A DNA stretch of 30,410 nt from JACMRI01 sp043778625 (GCA_043778625.1 JAYWFU010000030.1:1-30410), one strand, 5' to 3'; counted from the stretch's first letter, positions 1 to 8,836 are shown. Notes: generated from the sequence alone by a model not told the origin. Numbers and translations are program-made.

Positions 1-2045
1 AGTTCTACTTTGTAATACACCCATTTAGGGCAGGTTACTACCGAATCTTCAATAAACAAGGTGTCTGTCTGCGCTATTTTTGTCCAAACAGTAAGTATAT
101 CGTCCTTACGATACACTTCGTACTTAGGATGTGCCGTTTTTAATTTGGGCGCGCTCATTTTGTTCCAGCTAACTATAGCGTGGCTGCGCTTAACGGGAGC
201 TATCCTAGCGTTTACAAACAAGGTTTTAAGGGTGTCTTTAGCTTCCTTGGATACAAACCGTGCCGAGCAACCCATGCGGGTTAGTACCATGTAAGTTAAT
301 GTATCAGTATTGGCGTTTTTGCCCAAACCTGCGCCAATATTATCAACATAACTGGTTTGGTTAACATCGGTAGTGCTATCAATAGCAAAGCCCTCGCGGT
401 AAATAAGGTATTTGTTAAACGAGTTTTTTGAGTTGGTAGTATCTAGTTTCAGCCATGATAAATCAACATCACCATTGGGCAATACTTTGAGGCAACGTAA
501 TGAAGGGGCTGGTAATACTGGCGTAGGGTACACATTAATACGCACGTACTGATACCTAAAACCAGGTACTGGGCAGGCATCATCAATGGATTTAAACTGA
601 AACTGAAAGGTATTATACTTTTCGGTAGCAGTACCGCCTTGCCCTGCGGCTTTTAAGTTTTTGGTGTGGTTGCAATCAGTTTGCCAAGCAAATGTACCCG
701 TTATGTTACCATACCCCCCTGTGGCAGGTATGGGTATAGGGGGTTTAAAGGGATTTTTGCTCGTAAAGGTAAACTGGGCGCAAGGTGGGGTAGCACAACC
801 CCCTGCCCCTGTAGCCAAGCATGGCGGGGCATTGCAAGGCGTGGTTAGTAGCAAAGTGGTGGCATTGTAGGTATTGTACCCATTAAATGTACCATACTGC
901 AAGCCTGTGGTAGTAAGCGTGGTAGACTGTGTAATGGTGTCTTGCGACAAAATATCAAACGTAATAAACTGGCCCGCATTAATATTAAACTCATTATTTA
1001 CCGACGGCAAATTACCTATAACCTTGGGGATACTAGGTATTTTGTTAATTTGACTTGGATACACCGAAAACAAATAATCGCGGTACACCTCAGCTATTAA
1101 TATACCACTACGGTAAGCACTCGTTTTTATAGTAAATACGTACATACCATCGGCAACGCTATTAGGTACTACAAAACTAAACGCGCCTGTGCTTGGATCG
1201 AGCATTGGTGGCGATACTACAGCTGGAAATTCAGGAGGGGATTGTATAGCACCTAGCGGATTATTAAATGTAAAGGGCGTATTAAAAATAACATAATTAG
1301 TATGCGATTGGCTTGCTACAGGAGTAAACTTCCAATGGTTGGGCCCATTACCTGTATGGCAGGTTGGACCTGCGCTTGATACACTTGAACCATCAGTCCA
1401 AACATCTTCCATTGGTTGCCCCCAATCAACCGTTAGTGAATCCCAATCAGCATCGTTTGTGTTAGGATTATAATTAAACACTTGGTTTTTAGAGATAATA
1501 CCCACAGGAAGCTCAGTAAACACTGGTGAATTATCGTAACAAGGCTTTGCTTTTTTACCTTGGTAGTTATACATAGATGAACGTAAGGTAAAGCCGCTAG
1601 TAGGTGTGTTTTGAACCGCATTAGGCCTGCAACAGTTACTGTAGGTAAACCACCAGCCATTAACTCCTGGCGTATAGTTACCTAAGTCAATATCGCCCGA
1701 TTCATACAATATTTCTTGCATTGCACCCACATTAAAGTTGCCACATTTTATTGCTGTGTTTACGCTTTTGCAACCTGGTTGAGATATTTCGCGATTAGCA
1801 CCTTCGTTCATGAAAATTTGAGTAATCGTTGGGTGATTATACACACATAGTGTTCGACCACCACTGCCTATTTCAGAAGAGTTACCGCCTTCGCAGGCTT
1901 GATAAATAGACATTTTAAAACGATATTTACCATTACTCTTACATACCCAAGTTATTTGCCCACCTGAAAGATGGCTTGCGTTAACATCTTGCATTACAAA
2001 TAAAGTGATAAATAGTAGCAGAATTGACCTGTATATTAATTTCAT
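1..2045 (-). CDS. Large secreted FN3-type surface protein, N-terminal part (3' end outside window)
   Basis: An uninterrupted minus-strand frame of 681 codons runs from an ATG at 2045 off the left edge, so the C-terminus is missing. Residues 1-23 form a signal peptide ending VNA. The mature protein starts SHLSGGQITWVC, then GKYRFKMSIYQACEGG. I know this opening from very large Bacteroidota exported proteins annotated as gliding-motility-associated or PKD/FN3 proteins. Many paired cysteines follow. From about residue 505 there are two fibronectin-III-like stretches (around VDLSWLKLD and HAIVSWNKM, each followed by a YRE/YRK strand). Family members usually end in a T9SS type B (CHU_C) sorting domain; that is inferred, not seen. 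A TAnnTTTG box lies at 2075-2082. Likely role: a cell-surface or released adhesin-like protein. Substrate unknown. Confidence 0.8.
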   Translation of the reverse strand, partial: MKLIYRSILLLFITLFVMQDVNASHLSGGQITWVCKSNGKYRFKMSIYQACEGGNSSEIGSGGRTLCVYNHPTITQIFMNEGANREISQPGCKSVNTAIKCGNFNVGAMQEILYESGDIDLGNYTPGVNGWWFTYSNCCRPNAVQNTPTSGFTLRSSMYNYQGKKAKPCYDNSPVFTELPVGIISKNQVFNYNPNTNDADWDSLTVDWGQPMEDVWTDGSSVSSAGPTCHTGNGPNHWKFTPVASQSHTNYVIFNTPFTFNNPLGAIQSPPEFPAVVSPPMLDPSTGAFSFVVPNSVADGMYVFTIKTSAYRSGILIAEVYRDYLFSVYPSQINKIPSIPKVIGNLPSVNNEFNINAGQFITFDILSQDTITQSTTLTTTGLQYGTFNGYNTYNATTLLLTTPCNAPPCLATGAGGCATPPCAQFTFTSKNPFKPPIPIPATGGYGNITGTFAWQTDCNHTKNLKAAGQGGTATEKYNTFQFQFKSIDDACPVPGFRYQYVRINVYPTPVLPAPSLRCLKVLPNGDVDLSWLKLDTTNSKNSFNKYLIYREGFAIDSTTDVNQTSYVDNIGAGLGKNANTDTLTYMVLTRMGCSARFVSKEAKDTLKTLFVNARIAPVKRSHAIVSWNKMSAPKLKTAHPKYEVYRKDDILTVWTKIAQTDTLFIEDSVVTCPKWVYYKVE

Positions 2046-2074
2046 AATAATTTAATTTTAAATAATTAACAACT

Positions 2075-2082
2075 CAAATTTA
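2075..2082 (-). promoter_or_regulatory. Bacteroidota -7 promoter box
   Basis: The minus strand reads TAAATTTG, an exact match to TAnnTTTG, 30 bases upstream of the ATG of the large FN3-type surface gene. No TTG is seen at the -33 distance, so the upstream half is weak. Confidence 0.35.
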
Positions 2083-2222
2083 ATAATAGTTATTATATAC
2101 ACGATATTTTTAACACTTTAATTAACAAGCTAACTACTAAGTGGTTTTACAACGCCAATAATCAACTTAGGGATTAAAAATTAAGTAAACCAACCATAAC
2201 TAACGATTAGTATATTTACCAA

Positions 2223-2819
2223 ATGAAAAAAACAGTATGTATTACCCTGTTATTAGTTGCTAACCTTGCTACTAAAGCACAATTATTAGACTCTCTTGCA
2301 CTAGATACCGCACGTACTTACACCAATTTAGCACAAGCATTACAACACCCGAACAACGTGTATAAGTTAAGTTTGCGCAGACAAAAACTAAGTACGTTGC
2401 CACAAGAATTGCAAAAATTTAAAAATTTAAACTACTTAGATGTGGGCAAAAATAAAATAGTTACACTTGATAGCCTTTTACTCAATTTTCCTTATTTGCA
2501 GGTACTTAACGCTGAGGATAATAAATTACAAAGCCTACCCGCTTGTATTGGCGGATTAAAAAACCTACGTAAATTAATTATTAATAGAAACGAAATTTAT
2601 TTATTGCCGTTAGAAATTGGGCTTTGTACAAGCTTACAAACCATTGACTTATGGAGCAACAACATTATTGAACTACCCACCACACTTAATAAAATAAGTA
2701 CTTTACGCGCTATTGACATGCGGGTAATATCAATGAACGAACGCCAACAAAAAAAAATACAGGAGGGATTTCCTACTATAAAATTTTATTTGAGCCCAAC
2801 CTGTAATTGTGGGCAGTAA
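2223..2819 (+). CDS. Secreted leucine-rich-repeat protein
   Basis: This 198-residue protein has a signal peptide (about residues 1-19, ending ATKA before Q20). Roughly five leucine-rich repeats of about 23 residues follow, from about 46 to 170, with the pattern LxxLxLxxNxLxxLP (for example LDVGKNKIVTL, LNAEDNKLQSLP and IDLWSNNIIELP). The C-terminus is short and ends CNCGQ, with two cysteines that could form a disulfide or anchor a cofactor. LRR folds usually bind proteins, so a periplasmic or surface interaction role is likely, but the partner is unknown. The gene diverges from the large minus-strand surface gene and converges on the phospholipase D-like gene, sharing a terminator with it. 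A near-match promoter box (TATATTTA, one mismatch) lies at 2211-2218, very close to the start. Confidence 0.8.
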   Translation: MKKTVCITLLLVANLATKAQLLDSLALDTARTYTNLAQALQHPNNVYKLSLRRQKLSTLPQELQKFKNLNYLDVGKNKIVTLDSLLLNFPYLQVLNAEDNKLQSLPACIGGLKNLRKLIINRNEIYLLPLEIGLCTSLQTIDLWSNNIIELPTTLNKISTLRAIDMRVISMNERQQKKIQEGFPTIKFYLSPTCNCGQ

Positions 2820-2839
2820 CACTACTTAATTACTACAAC

Positions 2840-2879
2840 AAAAAAATCGCTGCAGACTAAAGTCTGCGGCGATTTTTTT
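2840..2879. terminator. Bidirectional intrinsic terminator
   Basis: A long inverted repeat has A7 on the left and T7 on the right and a GC-rich core (GCAGAC/GTCTGC) around a TAAA loop. One G:T pair is the only imperfection. It lies between two converging genes (ends 2819 and 2902) and has a T-tract on either strand, so it probably serves both. Confidence 0.85.
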
Positions 2880-2901
2880 GTCTATTAAAAACAATAATTA
2901 A

Positions 2902-5127
2902 TTACTCTACGATTAGTTTAGAATTTGTAGTTGTATTACCTTGAATAAGATGCACTACATACATACCCTTAACCCAAGCACTTACGTTAATATTGGTTGA
3001 TGCGCTTGTGGTGCTCCTGTAAATTAATGCACCAGTAGTAGTATATATATTAATTACAGCAGGTTGACTGTTTAATAACTGTATATTTATAACATCAGTA
3101 GTAGGGTTAGGATACATTACGGCTAATAATTTAGCCCCAACACCATTATTAATTGATGTTAATATTGGTGTAACCCCATTATCTTTTAATCGCTTTATGT
3201 ATTCTTGATAATATTGATTAGCAACGTTAGCATCATGTACTACCAGCGTGTTTTCATCGTTTTTGGTGTCAGCGGCACTACTCCAATTGTGCGAACCTAC
3301 CCATAATAAAGGGTCGTTGGCAGCATCGTTAGCATCTACAATTAAATATTTGTGATGAAAAATGCCTGTTGCATTATCTTTAATTGCATTGGCTCCCAAG
3401 GCTGGCTTAACAATATTCCAAGAAGCTGAGCTACCCACAGAGTCGTCGTATATTGCATACTCTACTGCGCCTGGGTGATTAAATTTTACGTTTTTAATTG
3501 CATTGGCAACATCTGTTTTAGTAAACGAAAATATAGCGGCATACAACTCAGAGTTAGTAGTGTTTACGGTACTAACTAACCTAGCATTAGTAGCATCGCT
3601 TGGGCTAAAATAGCTTTCTACACGTTTACCATTAATTTTAAATTCATGCGCAGTATTATCAGTTTTGTATTGTCCGTACTTAGCTTTTGCGGCATTAGTA
3701 GCACCACCTTGTACGGTGTCGCCCCACATTTCGTCAAACTCTAATTTATAATTACGTGCCAACGCTTGATCTTGTACAATTATTAAACTGTTGGCATCAG
3801 TGTTAAGCATTGATGAAGTCCAGTTGGTGCTACCTGTAAGCACTATAGGGTCGTTAGCATTACTACTGTTAGCGTCAGCTACAATAAATTTATTGTGCAT
3901 AATAGTATAATTAATGCCTTGTGGACTTATTGCTAATTTAACGCCTGCGTTTATTGTTTGTGCCCCTGATTGTGTAGTGCTTCCGTCTAATACCATACGT
4001 ACTTTTACCCCACGAGTATAGGCAGCGTTTATAGCACTAGTAATTTTTATCCCTGAAGCATTATCCCAATTATATATCGCAATATCTAACGTTGCTTTTG
4101 CTCTATTAATATACTGTGCAATAGTATCAGCCGTTAAATTCACTAACTGAGTAGCATTATTACCTGCAAACGCCACACTATTATCCACCGATTTATTAAA
4201 ATAACACGTAATTTTTCCTGTTGAGTTTGATTCTGTAGCAAATACTTTTAATTGCGATTTAACAGTATCTGTTCCATTAATCGAATATGCTTTTACATAA
4301 TAAATTTGTCCCGCCTGTAACCCTATAATACTTGCGGTGTGTAGTGTTGCATTGTTTGATACAACAGTGTTACTTAACATAGCTGCACTTGTACCCCACG
4401 TTATGTACGAACTTACCCCTGCAATGTTGGTGTTCCAGTTTACATCTAAGCCTGTAGTGTTAATGCTTGCTGGTACTACATCAGTAGTTAAAAAGATACT
4501 TGCGTTGGGTATAATGTCGGCCGCGTCGCGCATAACGGCTTGGTATCCATCAGTACAGGAGGTTGAAAACTGTGAGCCTATACCCACTATATTAACTGAC
4601 CCTGTAGGTATTGGGGTACCCACAAGTACTGTACCTGTAGCTACACGTACTAATACAGTGTCGGTAGGCGTAGCACCCACTACAGTATAGTTAGTGTTGC
4701 CTGCAAACGTTCCTGTTTTTTTAAACGTAACATTATTAAAACGTACTAATTGCGCTTCGTAAGTTTCGTTAAGCGCATTAGGGTTTATAACTATTGGTGC
4801 AGGGAGGGTATTACCGCTATTTACTTTTATTACACTTGTAGGTGGGTCAAGTTCTAATAGACATTTATAGCTTTTGGTTGTGCCTGTTATTTTAACACTA
4901 TCCCCTCTATTAATTGTGGTAAACATAGTTGCCGAATATCCTATTATAGCTCCTGAGGCGTCTTGTATATAACGAGCAGGGCCAAGTTCAGGGCCATTAA
5001 GCGCAACTCCTTGTACTGTAACTACGGTGCCAATAGGTGCAGTACGTGCTGACTGTATACTTTGCTGTGCTTGTACGCCAATTGTTAACGTAGCTAAAAA
5101 ACTAACTGATAATAATTTTTTTTTCAT
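2902..5127 (-). CDS. T9SS-exported phospholipase D/nuclease-like protein
   Basis: This 741-residue protein has a signal peptide (1-20, ending VQA). Residues 21-210 form a beta-rich region with motifs such as GTVVTVQGV and ARYIQDASGA, resembling the OB-fold/DUF5689-type domains found on Bacteroidota nucleases. About 210-300 look like one FN3 domain. Two phospholipase D repeats follow, each with an HxKxxxxD motif: H411/K413/D418 followed by GSTNW, and H591/K593/D598 followed by GSHNW. These build the shared active site of PLD-superfamily phosphodiesterases. Residues 672-741 are a T9SS type A sorting domain (YPNPTTDVINI, GMYVVHL). The family hydrolyses phosphodiesters in lipid or nucleic acid; the OB-like domain favours nucleic acid, by inference. 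It would act outside the cell or on its surface. Both catalytic motifs are intact. Confidence 0.9.
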   Translation of the reverse strand: MKKKLLSVSFLATLTIGVQAQQSIQSARTAPIGTVVTVQGVALNGPELGPARYIQDASGAIIGYSATMFTTINRGDSVKITGTTKSYKCLLELDPPTSVIKVNSGNTLPAPIVINPNALNETYEAQLVRFNNVTFKKTGTFAGNTNYTVVGATPTDTVLVRVATGTVLVGTPIPTGSVNIVGIGSQFSTSCTDGYQAVMRDAADIIPNASIFLTTDVVPASINTTGLDVNWNTNIAGVSSYITWGTSAAMLSNTVVSNNATLHTASIIGLQAGQIYYVKAYSINGTDTVKSQLKVFATESNSTGKITCYFNKSVDNSVAFAGNNATQLVNLTADTIAQYINRAKATLDIAIYNWDNASGIKITSAINAAYTRGVKVRMVLDGSTTQSGAQTINAGVKLAISPQGINYTIMHNKFIVADANSSNANDPIVLTGSTNWTSSMLNTDANSLIIVQDQALARNYKLEFDEMWGDTVQGGATNAAKAKYGQYKTDNTAHEFKINGKRVESYFSPSDATNARLVSTVNTTNSELYAAIFSFTKTDVANAIKNVKFNHPGAVEYAIYDDSVGSSASWNIVKPALGANAIKDNATGIFHHKYLIVDANDAANDPLLWVGSHNWSSAADTKNDENTLVVHDANVANQYYQEYIKRLKDNGVTPILTSINNGVGAKLLAVMYPNPTTDVINIQLLNSQPAVINIYTTTGALIYRSTTSASTNINVSAWVKGMYVVHLIQGNTTTNSKLIVE

Positions 5128-5155
5128 GGTTTAATTTTAATTTAATAATTTGATA

Positions 5156-5163
5156 CAAATGTA
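5156..5163 (-). promoter_or_regulatory. Bacteroidota -7 promoter box
   Basis: The minus strand reads TACATTTG, exact to TAnnTTTG, 29 bases upstream of the PLD-like gene's ATG at 5127. This would give a leader of about 20 bases. No clear TTG at -33. Confidence 0.4.
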
Positions 5164-5205
5164 ATGTTATAAATCTGAAGAAATTTGGTAGTATATTATT
5201 AATTA

Positions 5206-5242
5206 ATAACGCCCAATAGAAACTGTTTCTATTGGGCGTTAT
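5206..5242 (-). terminator. Hairpin terminator after the OmpA-domain gene
   Basis: A perfect inverted repeat (left arm from 5206, right arm ending 5242) gives a 17-bp stem with a CTG loop, 24 bases past the stop of the minus-strand OmpA-domain gene. The flanks are AT-rich rather than a clean T-tract. It could instead be a processing or boundary element, but the position suits a terminator. Confidence 0.65.
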
Positions 5243-5265
5243 ATTAATATGAATTTATTTTAAGA

Positions 5266-6054
5266 TTATTTTTCAGTAACTCGTACTGATACTCTACGGT
5301 TTTTTGCACGACCCTCTTCAGTAGCGTTATCCGCTATTGAATGTTGTGGCCCGTATCCTTCAGCATTTAAGCGGCTAGCGTCTACTCCTAGGGCTACTAA
5401 ACTTTTAACCGTGGCTTCGGCACGTTGTGTTGATAGCGTTACGTTTTTTAACGAGTCGCCAACGTTATCAGTATAAGCACCTACTTTAAGTTTAACGGCA
5501 GGATATGCTTTTAATATTTGAGATACATAGCTTAATTGCGCTTGAGAGTTTTTTGTCAAGACTGATTTTCCAGTTTCAAAGTTTAAATTATCAAAATCAA
5601 ACCAAGTAGTTTTCTCCACAACCTTGGTTTTGTCTACAATAAAACGAACTAAGCTACCTTCTATTCCGTTAGGATTGTCCACAATAATGCTACTTTTTGT
5701 ATTATCTATAACAAGACCATATTTCCCCTCTAAATCTCCCCCTAATTTAGCGTAAGAGCCTATTGGAGAAGTAAACAAACTATCTTTTAGTACTTCCATT
5801 GGGCTAACGGTTGAATTAACGGCACCACTTACAGCTGCTATAGCTTTGTTATGTTCTCCATGTGTATTAGCATCAGTCCCTTCTTTTGTTACGGTAAGAG
5901 TTTCATATTTAAAAGTTTCTTTGCAACCACGTACTAGTGTAAAAATAACTAAGGCTAAAAAACCAACTAATAACCACGGGCGATACCAAGGCATATCGGA
6001 TATGGTGTTAAAATCATTTTTTTCTTCTTCGTGGTGGTTGTGGTTGTGCGACAT
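5266..6054 (-). CDS. OmpA-domain membrane protein with His-rich N-terminus
   Basis: This 262-residue protein starts MSHNHNHHEEE, a cluster of five histidines and three glutamates in the first 11 residues. A single membrane-spanning segment follows (about 26-41, LLVGFLALVIFTLV). The C-terminal part (about 150-260) is an OmpA-like peptidoglycan-binding domain: a strand FDFDNLNFETG, then GAYTDNVGD with the key Asp196, and NRRVSVRV with the key Arg253/254. The middle region (80-148) is a small unknown domain. There is no cleavable signal, so it is probably anchored in the inner membrane with the His-rich tip in the cytoplasm and the OmpA domain reaching the cell wall. The His/Glu tip could bind metal ions; that is inference. 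The gene is monocistronic, bounded by hairpins at 5206-5242 and 6101-6132. Confidence 0.85.
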   Translation of the reverse strand: MSHNHNHHEEEKNDFNTISDMPWYRPWLLVGFLALVIFTLVRGCKETFKYETLTVTKEGTDANTHGEHNKAIAAVSGAVNSTVSPMEVLKDSLFTSPIGSYAKLGGDLEGKYGLVIDNTKSSIIVDNPNGIEGSLVRFIVDKTKVVEKTTWFDFDNLNFETGKSVLTKNSQAQLSYVSQILKAYPAVKLKVGAYTDNVGDSLKNVTLSTQRAEATVKSLVALGVDASRLNAEGYGPQHSIADNATEEGRAKNRRVSVRVTEK

Positions 6055-6100
6055 TTGTTTTAGTGTTTTATTAGGTTAGAATTAAAGTAATTTTAAAAGT

Positions 6101-6132
6101 AATGCCTGCAAAAGTAAAATTTTGCAGGCATT
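6101..6132 (-). terminator. Hairpin terminator after the duplicated-domain SPOR-like gene
   Basis: A perfect 13-bp stem (arms 6101-6113 and 6120-6132) has a six-base loop. On the minus strand the stem is followed by ACTTTTAAAATT. It lies 36 bases past the stop of the minus-strand gene ending at 6169. Confidence 0.75.
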
Positions 6133-6168
6133 AACAAAGTATATTTTATTAAATTATTGTAAATTTAG

Positions 6169-7557
6169 TTACTGTACCCACGACTGACGGCTTATCATCA
6201 ATCCCTCTTGCACCGTTATACGACTTCCTCCATTGTAAGCTGATACAAACGGGCCAGGTATTTGAGCGTTAGCCGTAAGTTCGGTACGTTTGTCTCTGGC
6301 CTGTGCGTACTGTCCGTAGCTACCAGCAGTGTATTTATACCAACCCTCGTGTTGCTCGCTTGCTACCGCATCGGCTACGCTCCAGTTTTCTTTAAAATAG
6401 GTATTAGGTACGCTTTTGTGTGTAGCGCATATTTGTACCTTGTACGTAACTCCACTTGCACTAGCACCACCTACTGAATTAGTGACTTTAGGTGCTTTTA
6501 CTGGTTTTTCTTTTACTGGCGGAGGAGTTACTACAGCTACTTCTTTTTTGGGCGGAGTAGTGTTGCTTGCCATTGTAGTGTTGCCAGTAGTTGTGCTAGC
6601 TGCACCACCACCTAAGTTTATAGAGCTTTCGGGTACTAATGCTTTTTTGGTTTCATCATTTTCAAGGAAAGATAATGTTCCACCAATAGCAGCAGTTGAG
6701 CCCGCAAACGATGGTTTAACTGTTACTTTATACGATATTTTAAATTCGTCAGCTGGTGGCAAACTCATCCACAAAAACTTTACTTTATTATCAACACACG
6801 AAAACACACCGCTCGCACTTTCTATATTAGTTGCGCTTAATCCGTCAGGCAGAATTTCTTCCATTTTGGCAAAACCTGATATTCCTGGTTTTTTAACTGT
6901 TAGTGTTACCGTAAACTCGCCGCTACCAGAGCCTGGCATATCGCGCGTTACCGATACGTTACCTTGCGTACCCACTTGGCGTCCGCCTGCATTTGACGAT
7001 GCCATACTTGGCGCAGTTGTGGTAGTTGGTGTTTCGTTAACGGCTGCTGGAGTAGTTACTGGAGTTTCAGTGGTAGTAGTGGCTGGCGGTGGTGTACTTG
7101 CGGCCACAGCGTTGCCTCCTGAACTTCCTGCTACTGCTACATTAGTAGCGGCAATCTCTATTGTTTTCTTTTCGTTATTTTCTAAGTAACTAAATTTACC
7201 CGCTAAAGGTATTTGTCCAACATTTGACCCTGCGTCAAGTGCCAATTTGTATACAACTTTGTAAGTTGCGCTTGGTGGTAAGCTCATCCATATTATTTTA
7301 ACAGTACCATCGGCATACGAAAAATTACCTCCCGCAGCATCTACTACAGTAGCATTACAGCCTGGTGGCAATTCTTGTTGCAACTTTGCAAACCCTGTTG
7401 TACCCCCTTTAGTTACGTTTATTTCAACAGTAATTTCTTTGCCTGGGCTAGTGCTAGCGGGCGCATTTACAGTTACAGCTACAGTTTCAACAAAAAATAG
7501 TTTGTAAATAAGTAATCCAATAACGTTAAATAATAGTACGGTTTGTTTTAATAACAT
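6169..7557 (-). CDS. Exported protein with two tandem copies of one domain and a SPOR-like C-terminus
   Basis: This 462-residue protein has an N-terminal hydrophobic segment (about 6-27) acting as signal or anchor. Two copies of the same beta-rich domain lie at about 25-145 and 198-317. Both carry the order TGFAKLQQELPPG or SGFAKMEEILPDG, then WMSLPP, a KxxYK strand and FSYLEN or LSFLEN. They are joined by Pro/Thr-rich linkers (about 150-195 and 318-365). The C-terminal region (371-451) starts VTYKVQICATHKSV and contains EGWYKYTAGSY and YAQARDKR, resembling a SPOR or related glycan-binding fold. I do not know a name for the repeated domain; it resembles DUF11/cohesin-type sandwich domains only loosely. 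Likely periplasmic or outer-membrane-facing. Function unknown, possibly wall-linked structure. Confidence 0.8.
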   Translation of the reverse strand: MLLKQTVLLFNVIGLLIYKLFFVETVAVTVNAPASTSPGKEITVEINVTKGGTTGFAKLQQELPPGCNATVVDAAGGNFSYADGTVKIIWMSLPPSATYKVVYKLALDAGSNVGQIPLAGKFSYLENNEKKTIEIAATNVAVAGSSGGNAVAASTPPPATTTTETPVTTPAAVNETPTTTTAPSMASSNAGGRQVGTQGNVSVTRDMPGSGSGEFTVTLTVKKPGISGFAKMEEILPDGLSATNIESASGVFSCVDNKVKFLWMSLPPADEFKISYKVTVKPSFAGSTAAIGGTLSFLENDETKKALVPESSINLGGGAASTTTGNTTMASNTTPPKKEVAVVTPPPVKEKPVKAPKVTNSVGGASASGVTYKVQICATHKSVPNTYFKENWSVADAVASEQHEGWYKYTAGSYGQYAQARDKRTELTANAQIPGPFVSAYNGGSRITVQEGLMISRQSWVQ

Positions 7558-7904
7558 AAGTTTATTTCTTTTAAGAATGATTTTGAGTGAGCAATACTAA
7601 CAAAAGCAAAATTTAATTTACAAGACAGCTATTGCTAATTATGAACAATTAATTTTTAATGAGATTGTTAATTATTAGCTTCTTGTAACGTTGTGTGCGT
7701 TATTAACATTTAGTTGTGTAAAACAGATGTTTACTAGGGTAAATGGATATAGTAGTGTTTAAATGAAAAAACACTTAGTTGGTTTGGGCAACTACCACTT
7801 TTAACCCAATGAATTAAAAAGTAGGTGTAGATTAAAAAATGAATTATGTTACTTAGCTATTTTAAGTTTAATTTGTAGTAAAATTAAAATACGTCTGTTT
7901 ATAT
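7558..7904. other. Gene-free divergent intergenic region with stem-loops
   Basis: This 347-base, very AT-rich stretch lies between divergent genes and holds no convincing ORF. It contains an imperfect stem-loop at 7634-7679 (16-base arms, 14 paired, 14-base loop) and two small adjacent hairpins at 7754-7775 (7-bp stem) and 7776-7794 (6-bp stem). I see no exact TAnnTTTG box for either flanking gene and no tRNA cloverleaf. It must hold the promoters of both flanking genes and could hold a small RNA, but nothing decides this. Confidence 0.5.
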
Positions 7905-8795
7905 ATGATAATTATACACGAACAATGCCCAGTATGCCAAGCCACCACTATTAATAATGTGTTTGATTGTGTAGACGACACCGTTTCCAAAGAACTATTT
8001 ACAATAGTACATTGCAATACTTGCCAAAACAGGTTTACTAACAACGTACCGTCGCAGGACGCTATTGGTAAATATTACAAGTCGGAAGCCTACGTATCGC
8101 ACTCCGAATCAAGCGCATCGTTTATTAATTGGGTGTATTTACGAGTGCGTAATTTTACATTACTGAGTAAGAAAAAACTAATAGAGTCATTTACCCAACC
8201 CAACCAACGCACCTTGTTAGATGTAGGTTCTGGCACAGGGGCTTTTGCTGCTTATATGCAAGCGGCTAATTGGTCGGTTACAGGGCTTGAACCCGATGCC
8301 GATGCTATTACTGTGGCTCAAAGTAATAATAATATTAATTTACAGCCCATTGCTAATTTATTTACACAAGCGCATGGTTCGTATGATATTATTACAATGT
8401 GGCACGTTATGGAGCACGTACATCAACTGCATGATTACATGGCGCAACTAGCAAAATTACTAGCCCCACAAGGCAAACTAATAATTGCAGTGCCTAATTA
8501 TACTAGCAAAGATGCTGAACTATACGGCAAGGATTGGGCTGGGTATGATGTGCCACGCCATTTATATCATTTTTCGCCACAGGGAATGAAGTATTTTGCC
8601 GAAAAACATGGTTTGAGAGTAAAGACTATGAAGCCCATGTGGTTTGATGCCGCGTATGTAAGTATGCTTAGCGAAAAAATTAAAACGGGTAAGTCTAGTT
8701 TAATCAAAGGGTTGATTAATGGCGCTAAATCCAACTTACAAGCACTTACCAATACTGAAAAATGCAGTAGCGTTATTTATATAATAAGTAAATAA
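7905..8795 (+). CDS. Class I SAM-dependent methyltransferase with N-terminal Cys4 zinc-ribbon-like motif
   Basis: This 296-residue protein has CPVC (C8, C11) and CNTC (C37, C40), a likely zinc knuckle. The methyltransferase core follows, with motif I LLDVGSGTGAF at 104-114 for S-adenosylmethionine binding, an acidic LEPD at 128-131, MWHVMEHV at 165-172 and a post-core strand LIIAVPN. DVPRHLYHFS at 215-224 is typical of the Methyltransf_23/11-type family used on lipids, sugars or small molecules in Bacteroidota. The substrate cannot be told from sequence. The start (ATG at 7905) fits because the Cys motif begins seven residues in. The gene stands alone, with 89 bases before pckA, which has its own promoter box. 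Confidence 0.85.
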   Translation: MIIIHEQCPVCQATTINNVFDCVDDTVSKELFTIVHCNTCQNRFTNNVPSQDAIGKYYKSEAYVSHSESSASFINWVYLRVRNFTLLSKKKLIESFTQPNQRTLLDVGSGTGAFAAYMQAANWSVTGLEPDADAITVAQSNNNINLQPIANLFTQAHGSYDIITMWHVMEHVHQLHDYMAQLAKLLAPQGKLIIAVPNYTSKDAELYGKDWAGYDVPRHLYHFSPQGMKYFAEKHGLRVKTMKPMWFDAAYVSMLSEKIKTGKSSLIKGLINGAKSNLQALTNTEKCSSVIYIISK

Positions 8796-8836
8796 AAAAT
8801 ACAAATTAGTCAAGTTTTATTAAGGGTAATATTTTT

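Noticed and set aside
6416..7189. Long plus-strand open frame of 257 codons opposite the duplicated-domain gene
   Set aside because: It lies wholly inside the minus-strand gene, is low in complexity and has no family resemblance. The repeated Pro/Thr codons on the other strand explain it.
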